DNA from: G963664115 sp965216035
GTDB lineage: Bacteria > Acidobacteriota > Terriglobia > 20CM-2-55-15
Assembly: GCA_965216035.1 (NCBI GenBank)
Contig: CBDCFM010000018.1
Span: 452,587-516,586, forward strand
Direction of reading: 5' to 3'
DNA: 64,000 nucleotides
A program made the position numbers and the translations under genes. The notes beneath the pieces are model-generated. The model made no database searches. It saw only the letters and a program-made list of their open reading frames with translations, and had not been told where the DNA came from. Positions within the stretch are counted from its first letter, which is position 1. Each line of letters starts with the position of its first letter. Below are positions 27,115 through 36,152 of this stretch, piece by piece.

Positions 27115-28500
27115 GAGTTATAACCGAATCTGGTGTTTGAGGGATTGAAGAAAAGCGGCGTATCTGGTTGATTTGTTGTTTACGAGACTTCAAAGCAACC
27201 AAAGGAGATACGCCACTATGAGTAAGAGTATCGTTATTGAACTGGAAGATCGAGAAGCGATTGCAGACCCAGTGACCGACCTGCTACGAGCCGAGGCGCA
27301 AGAGCTGATCCAACGCGCTGTGGAAGCCGAACTGTCCGAACTGCTATCCCAGCACGGCGATCGGCGAACCGAGACGGGGAAGGCTGGAGTGGTGCGCAAC
27401 GGTTATCTGCCTGAACGCGAGCTGCAGACTGGCCTGGGTCCGGTAACGGTGCAAATCCCGAAGGTGCGCGCCAAGATGGGCGAAGCTGTGACGTTCCGCT
27501 CGGCCCTGGTACCCCCCTACATTCGGAAGACGCAGTCGATGGAAGCCGCCGTGCCGTGGTTGTATTTGAAAGGCGTCTCCAGCGGCGAGATGGGTGACGC
27601 CCTGAAAGTTCTTGTCGGTCCGAAGGCGCAGGGCTTGTCAGCGAGCACGGTATCGCGCTTGAAACGGGTCTGGGCTGAAGAGTACCGCATCGGGTGCGAC
27701 CAGCGTTTGGACGCCGACCGCTGGGTCTATGTCTGGGCCGACGGTATCTACAGCGGACTTCGAGCTGAACAAACCAAGTTGTGTGCGTTGGTCGTAATCG
27801 GCGTGAATGAACGCGGAGAGAAGCGTTTTCTGGCGATCGAAGACGGTGTACGGGAATCGACACAGAGTTGGCGTGAGGTCTTGTTGAAGCTGAAGTCCCG
27901 AGGGATGAATATTCCGAAGTTGGCCATCGGTGACGGGGCGATGGGGTTCTGGGCCGCACTGGAGGAAATCTATCCCGAGACACACCAACAACGCTGCTGG
28001 ATGCACAAGACCATGAATGTGCTCAACTGCTTACCCAAGTCGGTCCAGGCGAAAGCGAAACAGGCACTGCACGCGATCTGGAAGGCTGAGACACACGCAG
28101 ATGCCGAGAAGGCATTCGATCTGTTCATTGAAACCTATGAGCCGAAGTATCCGAAAGCCACTGTCTGCCTGCAGAAAGACAGAGAAGAACTGCTGGCCTT
28201 TTACGGCTTTCCGGCCAAGCACTGGCAGAGCATCCGAACGACTAATCCCATTGAATCGACCTTTGCCACCATTCGACACCGAACCAAGCGATCCAGAGGC
28301 TGCCTGACACGGCATGGAATGCTGCACATGATGTTCAAGCTGGGTCAGTGCGCTGAGAAGAACTGGCGACGATTACGAGGATTCGATGATCTGGTCAAGG
28401 TGATTACTGGAGTGAAATTTAACGATGGAATCGAAGTGACAAAGCTCGATCAGACCGCCGCTTGAATCAATCTCCTAAACACCACTTTTGACAATAACTC
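27115..28500 (+). mobile_element. IS256-family element type B, copy 1 (1386 bp)
   Basis: Comparison with the copy at 44259-45644 fixes the ends. The termini begin GAGTTAT and share TGGTGTTT. A perfect 9-bp duplication AAGGACGTG flanks it (27106-27114 and 28501-28509). It lies just beyond the tRNA-Arg. Confidence 0.93.
27218..28465 (+). CDS. IS256-family (mutator type) transposase, type B
   Basis: 415 residues from ATG 27218 (MSKSIVIELEDREAIADPVT), chosen because AAAGGAG precedes it; a longer open frame upstream is part of the terminal region. DDE blocks are VYVWADGIYSGL, LAIGDGAMGFW and TTNPIESTFATIRHRT, with QRCWMHKTMNVLNCLPKS between. Clearly different from the type A transposase at 3572-4801. 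Confidence 0.93.
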   Translation: MSKSIVIELEDREAIADPVTDLLRAEAQELIQRAVEAELSELLSQHGDRRTETGKAGVVRNGYLPERELQTGLGPVTVQIPKVRAKMGEAVTFRSALVPPYIRKTQSMEAAVPWLYLKGVSSGEMGDALKVLVGPKAQGLSASTVSRLKRVWAEEYRIGCDQRLDADRWVYVWADGIYSGLRAEQTKLCALVVIGVNERGEKRFLAIEDGVRESTQSWREVLLKLKSRGMNIPKLAIGDGAMGFWAALEEIYPETHQQRCWMHKTMNVLNCLPKSVQAKAKQALHAIWKAETHADAEKAFDLFIETYEPKYPKATVCLQKDREELLAFYGFPAKHWQSIRTTNPIESTFATIRHRTKRSRGCLTRHGMLHMMFKLGQCAEKNWRRLRGFDDLVKVITGVKFNDGIEVTKLDQTAA

Positions 28501-28654
28501 AAGGACGTGTATGCGTGGACGGATATGCAGGGCGATCTCGCAGCCGGCGATGAGCGTGGAAACAGCCCTGAGCCCGCGATCGGAAACGGTATTCGGTATG
28601 GTTAGACGCGAAACATCCACGACGCATACAGCATCCCAAACGATCGATTGTCCC

Positions 28655-29578
28655 CTACAAGATACTCTGTCCGAACGAAGATAAGATCAGATCGACCGCA
28701 AGTTCACCCGTTGTATTGTGGTTGTCCAGGATGGGATTGAGCTCGACCATTTCCAAGCCGACCATGCGGGTGTTGTCCGCAATCATTTCCATCAAAGTGT
28801 GGGCCTCACGAAAGTTGATTCCACCTCGGACGGGTGTGCCCACGCCGGGGGCAATTTCCGGGTCCAGACCGTCAAGATCAAATGAAAGATGAAAACCCCC
28901 TGTTCCATCGTTGACGATGTCTAAGGCCTTTCGCATGACGTCCCCAATACCGCGTTCGTCGATTTCACGCATGGTAAATACGTGAATTCCCGATTGTTTG
29001 ATCGCTTCGCGTTCCTTGCGGTCAATCGAGCGGATACCAATCAATGCAGTGTTTTCTTTTCTTACTTTGGGCGAGAAACCATGGATGTTGATCAGTTCCT
29101 GGGGACCGATCCCAAGCAATGCCGCCAGGGGCATGCCATGAATGTTGCCGCTCGGTGAAGTGTCCGGCGTATTCATGTCACCGTGGGCATCAATATACAT
29201 CAGTCCGATACATTGATTTTTCTTCCGATAGTGATTGGATATTCCACTGACCGTTCCCATGGCAATCGAATGGTCGCCGCCCAGCACAACAGGGAACGCA
29301 CCGGCATCGACGATCTTTTCTACATGCAGGGCTAAAGAGTTACAGACCTTTACAATTTCACGCTGGTACTTTAAACCCCGCCCGGCTGTTTTTGCTTCCG
29401 GAATTGGAACGGAGATGTTGCCTTCGTATTTCACTTTGTTTCCTAATCTGCGAAGCCCATCGGAAAGGCCAGCGAAGCGAATGGCCGAAGGGCCCATGTC
29501 GACTCCGCGCCGCCCCGCGCCCAAATCCATCGGCACCCCTACAATGCGTACTTCGTGGCTTGTTGTGGTATCACTCAT
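28655..29578 (-). CDS. rocF: Arginase (ureohydrolase family)
   Basis: Hydrolyses arginine to ornithine and urea in the cytoplasm, using two Mn ions. The metal-binding motifs are all visible: GGDHSIAMG, DAHGDMN and SFDLDGLDPEIAPGVGTP, plus GLEMVELNP near the end. The ATG at 29578 (MSDTTTSHEVRIVGVPMDLG) is preferred over a TTG seven codons upstream; neither has a strong ribosome binding site. ~307 residues is normal for arginases. Divergent from the porin-amtB-glnK group, so the neighbourhood concerns nitrogen. A terminator-like hairpin lies in its leader direction at 29794-29820. Confidence 0.88.
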   Translation of the reverse strand: MSDTTTSHEVRIVGVPMDLGAGRRGVDMGPSAIRFAGLSDGLRRLGNKVKYEGNISVPIPEAKTAGRGLKYQREIVKVCNSLALHVEKIVDAGAFPVVLGGDHSIAMGTVSGISNHYRKKNQCIGLMYIDAHGDMNTPDTSPSGNIHGMPLAALLGIGPQELINIHGFSPKVRKENTALIGIRSIDRKEREAIKQSGIHVFTMREIDERGIGDVMRKALDIVNDGTGGFHLSFDLDGLDPEIAPGVGTPVRGGINFREAHTLMEMIADNTRMVGLEMVELNPILDNHNTTGELAVDLILSSFGQSIL

Positions 29579-29793
29579 GATCAATATATTATCCGCCAAT
29601 TACACGACGGCGTGGATTCCCTGTGGCATGTACGTCATCCCCAAGACGCAGTCCCCGCCAACGAACAGCGTATAGCGGCCCCCTCGGGTGCCGGAATCGT
29701 CGGGCCGGGGTTGCCGCATTCCAAACCGCAACGGGATCGCGGCCCCAATAGTCCGATTTCACCATCTGCCGCCCCACTCGTGGGCGAACATGC

Positions 29794-29820
29794 AAGAAAA
29801 GAGCGCCCTGGAGTGCGCTC
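29794..29820 (-). terminator. Minus-strand terminator-like hairpin upstream of rocF
   Basis: GAGCGC (minus strand from 29820) pairs with GCGCTC across an 8-base loop and is followed by TTTTCTT. It lies about 215 bases upstream of the arginase start in the same direction, with further self-complementary segments before it (GCGCACCC/GGGTGCG around 29885-29935). It either ends a small minus-strand RNA or works as an attenuator in a long rocF leader. Confidence 0.4.
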
Positions 29821-30001
29821 GTGATTCGCGGAACTTCCAACAGGATCTACTCGCCTTCTTGTGTGGCTCATTCCAATGGTTTCCGCACCCTACAACCTTT
29901 CGGGAGCGCTGAGGATTCCCCTCGGGGGTGCGCGTTTCCGATTGGTGTGAGTGGCTGGAAGATCGGATGGCGTTGAAAATGCCCTTTCGTGAATTTTGGG
30001 G

Positions 30002-30029
30002 TTGACACTCGAATGCCCAATTGCATAAT
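30002..30029 (+). promoter_or_regulatory. Sigma-70-type promoter for small RNA/leader
   Basis: A perfect TTGACA (30002-30007) and CATAAT (30024-30029) are separated by 16 bases. Start expected near 30036. No ORF follows; the transcript meets a terminator at ~30106. Confidence 0.55.
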
Positions 30030-30035
30030 AGAGGG

Positions 30036-30113
30036 CGACAAAGATACAACGGCGTATCGTTTGTGTAGACGATGAAGTCTTCGGGAGACCCTTGTCCCCG
30101 AGGGCTTTTTTTT
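30036..30113 (+). ncRNA. Candidate small RNA or attenuator leader
   Basis: About 78 nt between the promoter at 30002 and a hairpin (30079-30085 with 30097-30103, about 7 bp) followed by T8 (30106-30113), a textbook intrinsic terminator. An internal hairpin ATCGT/ACGAT (about 30056-30073) is also present. There is no coding potential. A second terminator follows before the porin gene, so these may be tandem leader elements of the porin-amtB-glnK group. I do not recognise a known RNA family. Confidence 0.4.
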
Positions 30114-30148
30114 GTTTGCGAGACATTGCTGTCTCTAACCGACAAAGG

Positions 30149-30193
30149 CGTCCATCTCACACCCGGAACTGGGGGCGTGGTGGGCGTTTTTTT
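30149..30193 (+). terminator. Strong intrinsic terminator upstream of porin gene
   Basis: A long stem, mostly paired (30149-30164 with 30171-30186, several G-T pairs and three mismatches), is followed by T7. It is the second terminator within 90 bases, and the porin start is only 71 bases further on, so an attenuation role is possible. Confidence 0.6.
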
Positions 30194-30231
30194 GTTTCAA
30201 CCAAGTGTTTTTGTCAGGTAACAATTTCGAC

Positions 30232-30243
30232 GGTCAATTGACC
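30232..30243. promoter_or_regulatory. 12-bp palindrome, operator-like
   Basis: GGTCAATTGACC is a perfect palindrome 20 bases upstream of the start codon at 30264, extended by near-matching GAC/GTC on both sides. A repressor or regulator could bind here; the factor is unknown. Confidence 0.3.
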
Positions 30244-30263
30244 CGTCAGCTGAGGGAAATCTA

Positions 30264-31082
30264 ATGAGATCTAACATTTGGACACGAACCCTGGGATTGC
30301 TTCTGCTGTGTGGCTGTGTAATGGGGACCGCCACAGCGCAAGATTCTATTTACGCGGCTTCGGGCGACATGGCCGTGGTCAGCACATACGTCTGGCGGGG
30401 CCAGCGATTGACGAACGATCCGAGCTTGCAACCTTCGATGACCTTGGGTATCGAAGGATTCGCCTTCAACGCGTGGGGCAGCATGGATTTGACATCGGTT
30501 AACGACTTCAACGATGGCGATCCAAGGGCGGGCGCGATCGGCGGACTGAAAGGCCATTTTACCGAGATCGATTACACCTTTTCGTACGACTATTCGTTCG
30601 AGAGTGTCTCAGTGGGGGCTGGCGCGATCATCTATACGTTTCCGGAAAGGTTCGCGACGACGACTGAAATCTACGGGAGCGTCAGCCTCGATACGGTTCC
30701 GCTTGCTCCGAATGCGACCCTCTATATTGACGTAGATGAAACGAGCGCCGGAGACGGCGACGCCGGCATATACATGCTGTTTGGTGCGGGACACTCCATC
30801 CCCTTAAACAGCGATGTGGTCAGCAGTATTGACTTGTCGGGTTCGCTGGCGTTCGCAAACGGCGGCTTTACAAAGTTCTACTACAGCGGGCTCGACAAGG
30901 CCGGCGCCCACGACGCGAGTGTGACAGCGAGCCTTCCGATCAACATCAACGACAACTGGTCTGCGGGCGCGTGGCTCACCTACAGCGGTTTGATCGGTGA
31001 TGAAATCCGGGCCAGTCAGTATACGGGTCCTGATGATGGGAGTACGGTCTGGGGCGGTTTCAGTTTTAGCCTGAGTTTCTAG
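30264..31082 (+). CDS. TorF-family outer-membrane porin-like protein
   Basis: 272 residues with a signal peptide (LLLLCGCVMGTATAQ). The mature protein begins near VVSTYVWRGQRLTNDPSLQP, the signature start of the TorF/CHP02001 family of putative outer-membrane beta-barrels, and shows alternating strands to a C-terminal aromatic (SFSLSF). Located directly before amtB, an arrangement that suggests permeation of small nitrogen compounds, though the substrate is inferred. GAGGG lies about 8 bases before the ATG. Confidence 0.75.
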   Translation: MRSNIWTRTLGLLLLCGCVMGTATAQDSIYAASGDMAVVSTYVWRGQRLTNDPSLQPSMTLGIEGFAFNAWGSMDLTSVNDFNDGDPRAGAIGGLKGHFTEIDYTFSYDYSFESVSVGAGAIIYTFPERFATTTEIYGSVSLDTVPLAPNATLYIDVDETSAGDGDAGIYMLFGAGHSIPLNSDVVSSIDLSGSLAFANGGFTKFYYSGLDKAGAHDASVTASLPININDNWSAGAWLTYSGLIGDEIRASQYTGPDDGSTVWGGFSFSLSF

Positions 31083-31190
31083 TCTAACTTAGCGGTTTCG
31101 GGCCGTCGGCGGATTGAGACCACTCACGTAGTTGGAGTCTTTAATTAGTCCATCTCCTAAGAAGTAGCCGTAAGAACGAGAAGGAGGCAC

Positions 31191-32510
31191 ATGTTTATCA
31201 AGCGTTGGACTGGCAGATTGGTATTTCTGATGGCTGTCGTGGCCGGCATGAGCTCCCTGGCCCATGCGCAAGCGACCGGCGACGAAGCAATGTTCGTTGT
31301 GAACAATACCTGGATGATGGTGGCGACATTCCTGGTGTTCATCATGCATCTGGGATTTGCCTGCCTGGAATCAGGTCTTGTGCAGGCGAAGAACACCGTG
31401 AACATCCTGTTCAAGAACGTCATGATCGTGGCGATCGGTCTTTTGACCTATGCCATTGTGGGCTTCAACCTGATGTATCCCGGGGATTTCTCGTTGGGAA
31501 GCTGGTTCGGGTTTGCGGGTTTTGGTGTCAGTGCCCCGGAAGGCGCGGCGGGATTGATCGACTACGCCGGCGGTGCATATTCATATTGGACGGACTTCCT
31601 GTTCCAAGGGATGTTCGCTGCGACCGGAGCCACGATTGTTTCCGGAGCTGTCGCAGGCCGCATCAGGTTGCCCAGCTTTCTGGTGTTTACGACCGTATTC
31701 GTGGGGCTAGTCTATCCCTGGGTCGGCAGTTGGAAGTGGGGCGGCGGCTGGCTGGATCAAATGGGTTTCTATGATTTTGCCGGATCGACCTTGGTTCACT
31801 CGGTTGGAGGCTGGGGTGCCCTCGCAGGTGTGCTGCTGCTTGGACCCAGGCTCGGTAAGTATCGCGGAAACGAGGTGTATGCGATACCTGGATCCAACAT
31901 GCCGCTTGCGACAATAGGGGTGTTCCTTCTGTGGTTGGGTTGGTTCGGGTTCAACGGCGGTTCTGTGCTGTCCGCTGATCCTGGACCGGTGTCCTTCACG
32001 CTGGTGACCACCTGCCTGGCAGCGGCCTCAGGTATCGTCGCTGCGTATTTCACGTCTCAAATCGTCCAGAAAAAGCCGGATCTTTCCATGGCGCTCAATG
32101 GCGCTCTGGGCGGCCTGGTGGGCATTACCGCTGGTGCGGATTCGGTTTCGATAATGTCCTCTGTGATCATTGGTCTGGTTGCCGGTGTGCTCGTTGTTCT
32201 TGCGGTCATCACGATCGATTCCAGGCTCAAGATCGATGATCCGGTGGGTGCGCTCTCGGTGCACCTGGTGTGTGGCATCTGGGGCACGCTGGCCGTGGGT
32301 ATATTCAGTGCCGATCACAGCTTTGTGACGCAGCTCATCGGCGTAGCAGCCTATGGAGTTGTAACGTTTGTATCGGCTCTGGTGATCTTCGGCGTAGTCA
32401 AGGCTGTCATGGGCCTCCGGGTGTCTACGGATGAGGAACTGAAAGGACTCGATATCGGCGAGCACGGCATGGAGGCCTATTCCGGTTTCCAGATACTGAT
32501 AACCGATTAG
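31191..32510 (+). CDS. amtB: Ammonium transporter
   Basis: 439 residues. The signal peptide (ends SSLAHAQA) is followed by 11 predicted membrane helices. The Amt signatures are present: the twin pore histidines lie in HSVGGWGALAGVLLLGPRLG and VHLVCGIWGTLAVGIF, and LWLGWFGFNGGS is the family motif. It conducts ammonium across the inner membrane. AGAAGGAGG precedes the ATG. The PII gene follows 61 bases downstream, the standard amtB-glnK pair, so transport is probably gated by PII. Confidence 0.95.
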   Translation: MFIKRWTGRLVFLMAVVAGMSSLAHAQATGDEAMFVVNNTWMMVATFLVFIMHLGFACLESGLVQAKNTVNILFKNVMIVAIGLLTYAIVGFNLMYPGDFSLGSWFGFAGFGVSAPEGAAGLIDYAGGAYSYWTDFLFQGMFAATGATIVSGAVAGRIRLPSFLVFTTVFVGLVYPWVGSWKWGGGWLDQMGFYDFAGSTLVHSVGGWGALAGVLLLGPRLGKYRGNEVYAIPGSNMPLATIGVFLLWLGWFGFNGGSVLSADPGPVSFTLVTTCLAAASGIVAAYFTSQIVQKKPDLSMALNGALGGLVGITAGADSVSIMSSVIIGLVAGVLVVLAVITIDSRLKIDDPVGALSVHLVCGIWGTLAVGIFSADHSFVTQLIGVAAYGVVTFVSALVIFGVVKAVMGLRVSTDEELKGLDIGEHGMEAYSGFQILITD

Positions 32511-32571
32511 TCCGAACAGCATTCTGACCCGAATCGAGAAATAAAGTTTCTAATCCGATGGAAGGTGTGAA

Positions 32572-32913
32572 ATGAAATTAGTTGTTGCCATGATCCAACC
32601 CCACAAGCTAACCGAAGTGAAACAGGCGTTGTTTGATGCGGACATTCACAAGATGACGGTTTCAAACGCCGTCGGGGCAGGCGAGCAGAAGGGATACCAG
32701 GAGGCTTATCGCGGTGTCATTCATACGATTAACCTCCTGAAGAAGGTGAAGATCGAAATTGCCGTCAACGATGATTTTGTCGAACCCACGGTGGAAGCCA
32801 TCATCAAGGGTGCCCGTACGGGGAATATTGGTGATGGAAAGATCTTTATCCAGGACCTGCCCGACAGTATCCGGATCCGGACCGGCGAACGCGGGTCGGC
32901 GGCGATCGGATAA
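32572..32913 (+). CDS. glnK: PII nitrogen regulatory protein (GlnK/GlnB)
   Basis: 113 residues, the standard PII length. The T-loop QKGYQEAYRGVIHT retains the tyrosine at the uridylylation position (EAYRG). The signature blocks TGNIGDGKIF and IRIRTGERGSAAI, which bind ATP/ADP and 2-oxoglutarate in the family, are intact. As the partner of the adjacent amtB it should block the ammonium channel when nitrogen is plentiful. GGAAGGTG precedes the start. Confidence 0.95.
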   Translation: MKLVVAMIQPHKLTEVKQALFDADIHKMTVSNAVGAGEQKGYQEAYRGVIHTINLLKKVKIEIAVNDDFVEPTVEAIIKGARTGNIGDGKIFIQDLPDSIRIRTGERGSAAIG

Positions 32914-32918
32914 ACGGT

Positions 32919-32994
32919 AAACGGTCCATTCGACGCGTAGCCGTGGCCGGCTAACAATCGGATGCAGTATCGAGCGCGTTCGGATGGACCGTTT
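32919..32994. terminator. Long hairpin after glnK
   Basis: Segments 32919-32937 and 32975-32994 are inverted repeats (about 18 of 20 bases pair, AAACGGTCCAT with ATGGACCGTTT) around a GC-rich loop. It probably ends the amtB-glnK transcript, although the T-run after it is short. Confidence 0.5.
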
Positions 32995-33119
32995 CATTTC
33001 GAATTGATGATTGCGGGGGCGCCGGTCGTTCGGCCAAGATGAGAGGATGAACGGCCGGGCGCAATCTCTGAAGGGAATTCGACGTTCACCACGGGCCGTT
33101 TAATCTCGATCGCACGACA

Positions 33120-33977
33120 TCAGGAGAGTATTGAAGGGAGAAATGCGCCCTCTGGATCCTGATACATGCCGCGGCTCATGTATGTCATCTGCTGTACGAC
33201 CCTCAGGCCGCCGGAGAGGCACCAACGGAACACATCCCCGTTTCGGCTCGGCAAGAGGAACCCGGTGCCAGTAAATTCCCCCGCGGCGGCGATCAGGGCC
33301 TTCAATGCTGCGTCCGTTCCCGCTACCGCGTGACCCCGGAAGCCAATTAGTGTCGCGTAACCCAGAACTCCATTATCGTGCTCGACCAGACGGGCGGTGC
33401 CGGCGTCAATCGCCTCCCCAAGTTCTCGGCTTCGATCATATCCATGGGAATCGCGACTGATTTCGTTGCAAACGTCGATTTCGTTCTCCCGAATAGGCCG
33501 GACCCTGTAGCCGGGGAACTCCGCACCGATCAGCGTGCCCTGCATGTTGGCGAGAGGTTCCCGGACTTCGAATCCCATCTTCGCATACAGGGAGAGAGAC
33601 TGGTTATTGTAGGCCGCCTGTACCAGCCGCACGCCGTCTTTGCCCTGTTGATCAACGCGGTTTAAGGCATGTTCGATCAGCCGTCGGCCAATCGAGCCGG
33701 CCTGAAGCGCCGGATCCACCGTGATAGGCCCGAGGCCGACGACGCTCGAACGCTCGTCCAGGAAGCAACTGCCCACCACCCGAGTGTTCCCCTCGGCCAC
33801 GACACCGTAGAAGCTTGGATGGGACAGGATGCTGGTGATTGCAGAGGTCGCATCGTCACTCGAGCGCCAATCGGATGGGAAGTTGTGGGTATCGGCGACG
33901 GACCTGAAAGCCTCATAGCAGATGTTGCCGCACGCGGGCGCATCCTCGACAGTGGCGGGCCGGAGCACGACGTTCAT
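33120..33977 (-). CDS. GNAT-family N-acetyltransferase (possibly tandem GNAT)
   Basis: 285 residues from ATG 33977 (MNVVLRPATVEDAPACGNIC), supported by GGAG 7 bases upstream; an upstream ATG adds an unlikely leader. The first ~150 residues form a GNAT fold with the acetyl-CoA loop near VDPALQAGSIGRRLIEHALN and the NNQSLSLYAKMGFEVREP motif. The second half (VRPIRENEIDVCNEISRDSH to the end) resembles a second, divergent acyltransferase domain. Substrate unknown. It is alone on this strand. Confidence 0.75.
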   Translation of the reverse strand: MNVVLRPATVEDAPACGNICYEAFRSVADTHNFPSDWRSSDDATSAITSILSHPSFYGVVAEGNTRVVGSCFLDERSSVVGLGPITVDPALQAGSIGRRLIEHALNRVDQQGKDGVRLVQAAYNNQSLSLYAKMGFEVREPLANMQGTLIGAEFPGYRVRPIRENEIDVCNEISRDSHGYDRSRELGEAIDAGTARLVEHDNGVLGYATLIGFRGHAVAGTDAALKALIAAAGEFTGTGFLLPSRNGDVFRWCLSGGLRVVQQMTYMSRGMYQDPEGAFLPSILS

Positions 33978-34690
33978 TGTATTGCTCCGGTGGAGGAGAC
34001 CGGGCTCTGCTGTAACTTTTCCGCTTTCAAGTCCGATCGTTGTAGGCAACGCATACGCCCGGAGGGATGTCAACCCTCGCCCTACCGATTGAAACTTAGC
34101 TTGGGGGGTCGATCACTCACGTTCACGCGTTCCTATGGTGTTGCACCCTCAGCAGGTTACCACGACCTGGAATCCGTTGGTAACATTCCATAGGTCACAC
34201 TCCATCGATGCAGGGAGTCCCCCGAAAAGTCCCCCACACATTCTGAACCCCCCGTTCTCCACCGTCAGGCTCTTTGGTGGGGAGGCGTTCTCTGGATACG
34301 ACAGCCTCGGGCTCGAATCACAGGGGGAAAGCCGAAGGTGAGGGCCTCAGACGGTTTCGGTTGATCGACCCCGACCTGGCTCAACACAGAATCGAGAAGC
34401 TTCCGACCGGAGTGATCTAACTAGAAAACCGTATCTCGATAAAAAGGCGCTCCTGTCTTACTTATTCTGACGATGTATACCGTATTGATCGGTTTTGACA
34501 TGGTCACGCCCGCAGGTCGTAAGCAAATCCGACGAGAACCAGACCGGCCCATCTTGACCTCGAAACCGTTTGCATTCAGCAACATGGCTGATGTACCAGT
34601 CCTTAGCGACCGTCGGGTTTGTTAACGGATTCTGGCTGAGGGTCGTAGGGCATCACTCTGAATCGGAGGGTTTCTTCCGATATCTGAAAC
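33978..34690. other. Intergenic region without recognised gene
   Basis: About 700 bases. From ~34500 it is recognisably similar to the region upstream of the second PEP-CTERM gene (37490 onward). The first 500 bases show no gene I can support. Confidence 0.4.
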
Positions 34691-34700
34691 TCGTAAGACA

Positions 34701-34773
34701 CTGATGCCATTGGGTGTCAGGACATTAAGAGATTCAATATCAATCATAGCGTGCGGAAAGGCCACTAGCGTGC
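34701..34773 (+). promoter_or_regulatory. Sigma-54-like promoter and upstream palindrome, PEP-CTERM gene 1
   Basis: GG (34760-34761) and GC (34772-34773) are spaced by exactly 10 bases in AGGCCACTAGCGTGCT, the -24/-12 geometry of sigma-54 promoters. About 40 bases upstream lies CTGATGCCATTGGGTGTCAG (34701-34720), an imperfect palindrome. Both are conserved at the same spacing in front of PEP-CTERM gene 2. PEP-CTERM genes in other bacteria are known to depend on sigma-54 and the PrsK/PrsR system, which fits. Confidence 0.55.
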
Positions 34774-34918
34774 TTCTAAATCTCCGTAACCGGAAAGCAA
34801 TCAATTGAGGACAAGACGTCCTTGACAGGCAAGAAACCAATCAAGGACATGGGTCCTTTATGAGGAGCGCAATGAACATTAAACGAAAATACAGTAAGAA
34901 GGCCCTATATGGAGTGTG

Positions 34919-36152
34919 GTCTCAATAGGTCGATGCAACACTTCACATAGGAAGCGAGGTGAAGTGTATGCCGAAGAAAAGAAAGAAGCGACGGATGAGG
35001 AAGCGCCGGTGGTTCACAACCACGGAGCTGGTCGAGATATGGGATCGGTGGCAGCGGGGGGAGTCCACCAAAGCGATCGGTCGTGTACTGGACAGAGGGG
35101 GGACGTCGATTCATCGCCAACTGGCCGTGTATGGCGGCATCCGTCCGCGGCCCCGTTGCCGTTCATCCCGGGCCCTAACTCTGATCGAGCGTGAAGAGAT
35201 TTCCAGGGGTATTGCGGCGAAGAAGTCGATTCGGTCGATGGCCATGGCGCTGGGTCGCTCACCGTCGACACTGAGTCGGGAAATCGGTCGCAATGGCGGC
35301 TATGATAACTATCGAGCGTTGGAAGCCGATCAGCGGGCGTGGGACAGGGCACGCCGTCCGAAGCCATGCCGCCTGGCCCAATGTCTCCGGCTACGGCAGC
35401 TGGTCGAAGACAAGCTCCGCCTGGACTGGTCGCCTCAACAGATCGCCGGGTGGCTGAAGCACACCTATCCGGAAGACGAGTCGCTTCACGTGTCGCACGA
35501 GATTATCTATCGCAGCCTTTTCATCCAGGCCCGCGGGGCTCTAAAGAAAGAACTGACTCTGTGTTTGCGTTCAAAGCGATCGATCCGTCGATCCCAACAT
35601 GCGACCCGGAAAGGCCACGGTAAAGGGCAACTCGCCGATATGGTATCGATCCGTGAGCGTCCGGCCTCAGTCGAAGATCGTGCCGTGCCCGGTCACTGGG
35701 AGGGAGACCTGCTGGCTGGATCTAAGAACACCCACATCGCCACATTGGTCGAACGTCACTCGCGCTACGTGATGTTAGTGAAGGTGTCGAGCAAGGAAAC
35801 AGAGACGGTCATCTCGGCGCTCATCGAGCACGCCAGAGAGCTACCGACAGAACTGTACAAATCGCTGACCTGGGATCGCGGTCGGGAAATGGCCGATCAC
35901 AAGCGCTTCACTCTGGCCACGAAGATTGACGTCTACTTCTGTGATCCACAGAGTCCATGGCAACGCGGCTCGAACGAAAACACCAATGGTCTGTTGCGGT
36001 ATTACTTCCCGAAAGGAACGGACTTGTCTGTACACTCACAGGAACATCTGGACTTCATTGCCCGGAGACTTAACGAACGCCCCCGCCAAACGTTGGGGTT
36101 TGAAACTCCGGCTGAACGATTTAACGCTTGTGTTGCATCGACCGGTTGAGCC
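34919..36152 (+). mobile_element. IS30-family element, copy 2 (about 1234 bp)
   Basis: Essentially identical to 7146-8379 (a single base difference seen near the right end), with the same inverted repeats and GG on both sides. Inserted in the signal-peptide region of PEP-CTERM gene 1. Confidence 0.92.
34959..36149 (+). CDS. IS30-family transposase
   Basis: 396 residues, the same protein as at 7186-8376, with the catalytic blocks GHWEGDLLAG, TWDRGREM and RGSNENTNGLLRYYFP. Intact. Confidence 0.93.
   Translation: MKCMPKKRKKRRMRKRRWFTTTELVEIWDRWQRGESTKAIGRVLDRGGTSIHRQLAVYGGIRPRPRCRSSRALTLIEREEISRGIAAKKSIRSMAMALGRSPSTLSREIGRNGGYDNYRALEADQRAWDRARRPKPCRLAQCLRLRQLVEDKLRLDWSPQQIAGWLKHTYPEDESLHVSHEIIYRSLFIQARGALKKELTLCLRSKRSIRRSQHATRKGHGKGQLADMVSIRERPASVEDRAVPGHWEGDLLAGSKNTHIATLVERHSRYVMLVKVSSKETETVISALIEHARELPTELYKSLTWDRGREMADHKRFTLATKIDVYFCDPQSPWQRGSNENTNGLLRYYFPKGTDLSVHSQEHLDFIARRLNERPRQTLGFETPAERFNACVASTG

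Noticed and set aside
30036..30113. Possible guanidine-II or glutamine riboswitch upstream of the nitrogen genes
   Set aside because: An ACGG loop and a TCGTT...GAAGT string are suggestive, but the paired stems and conserved loops of those families do not fit when written out.
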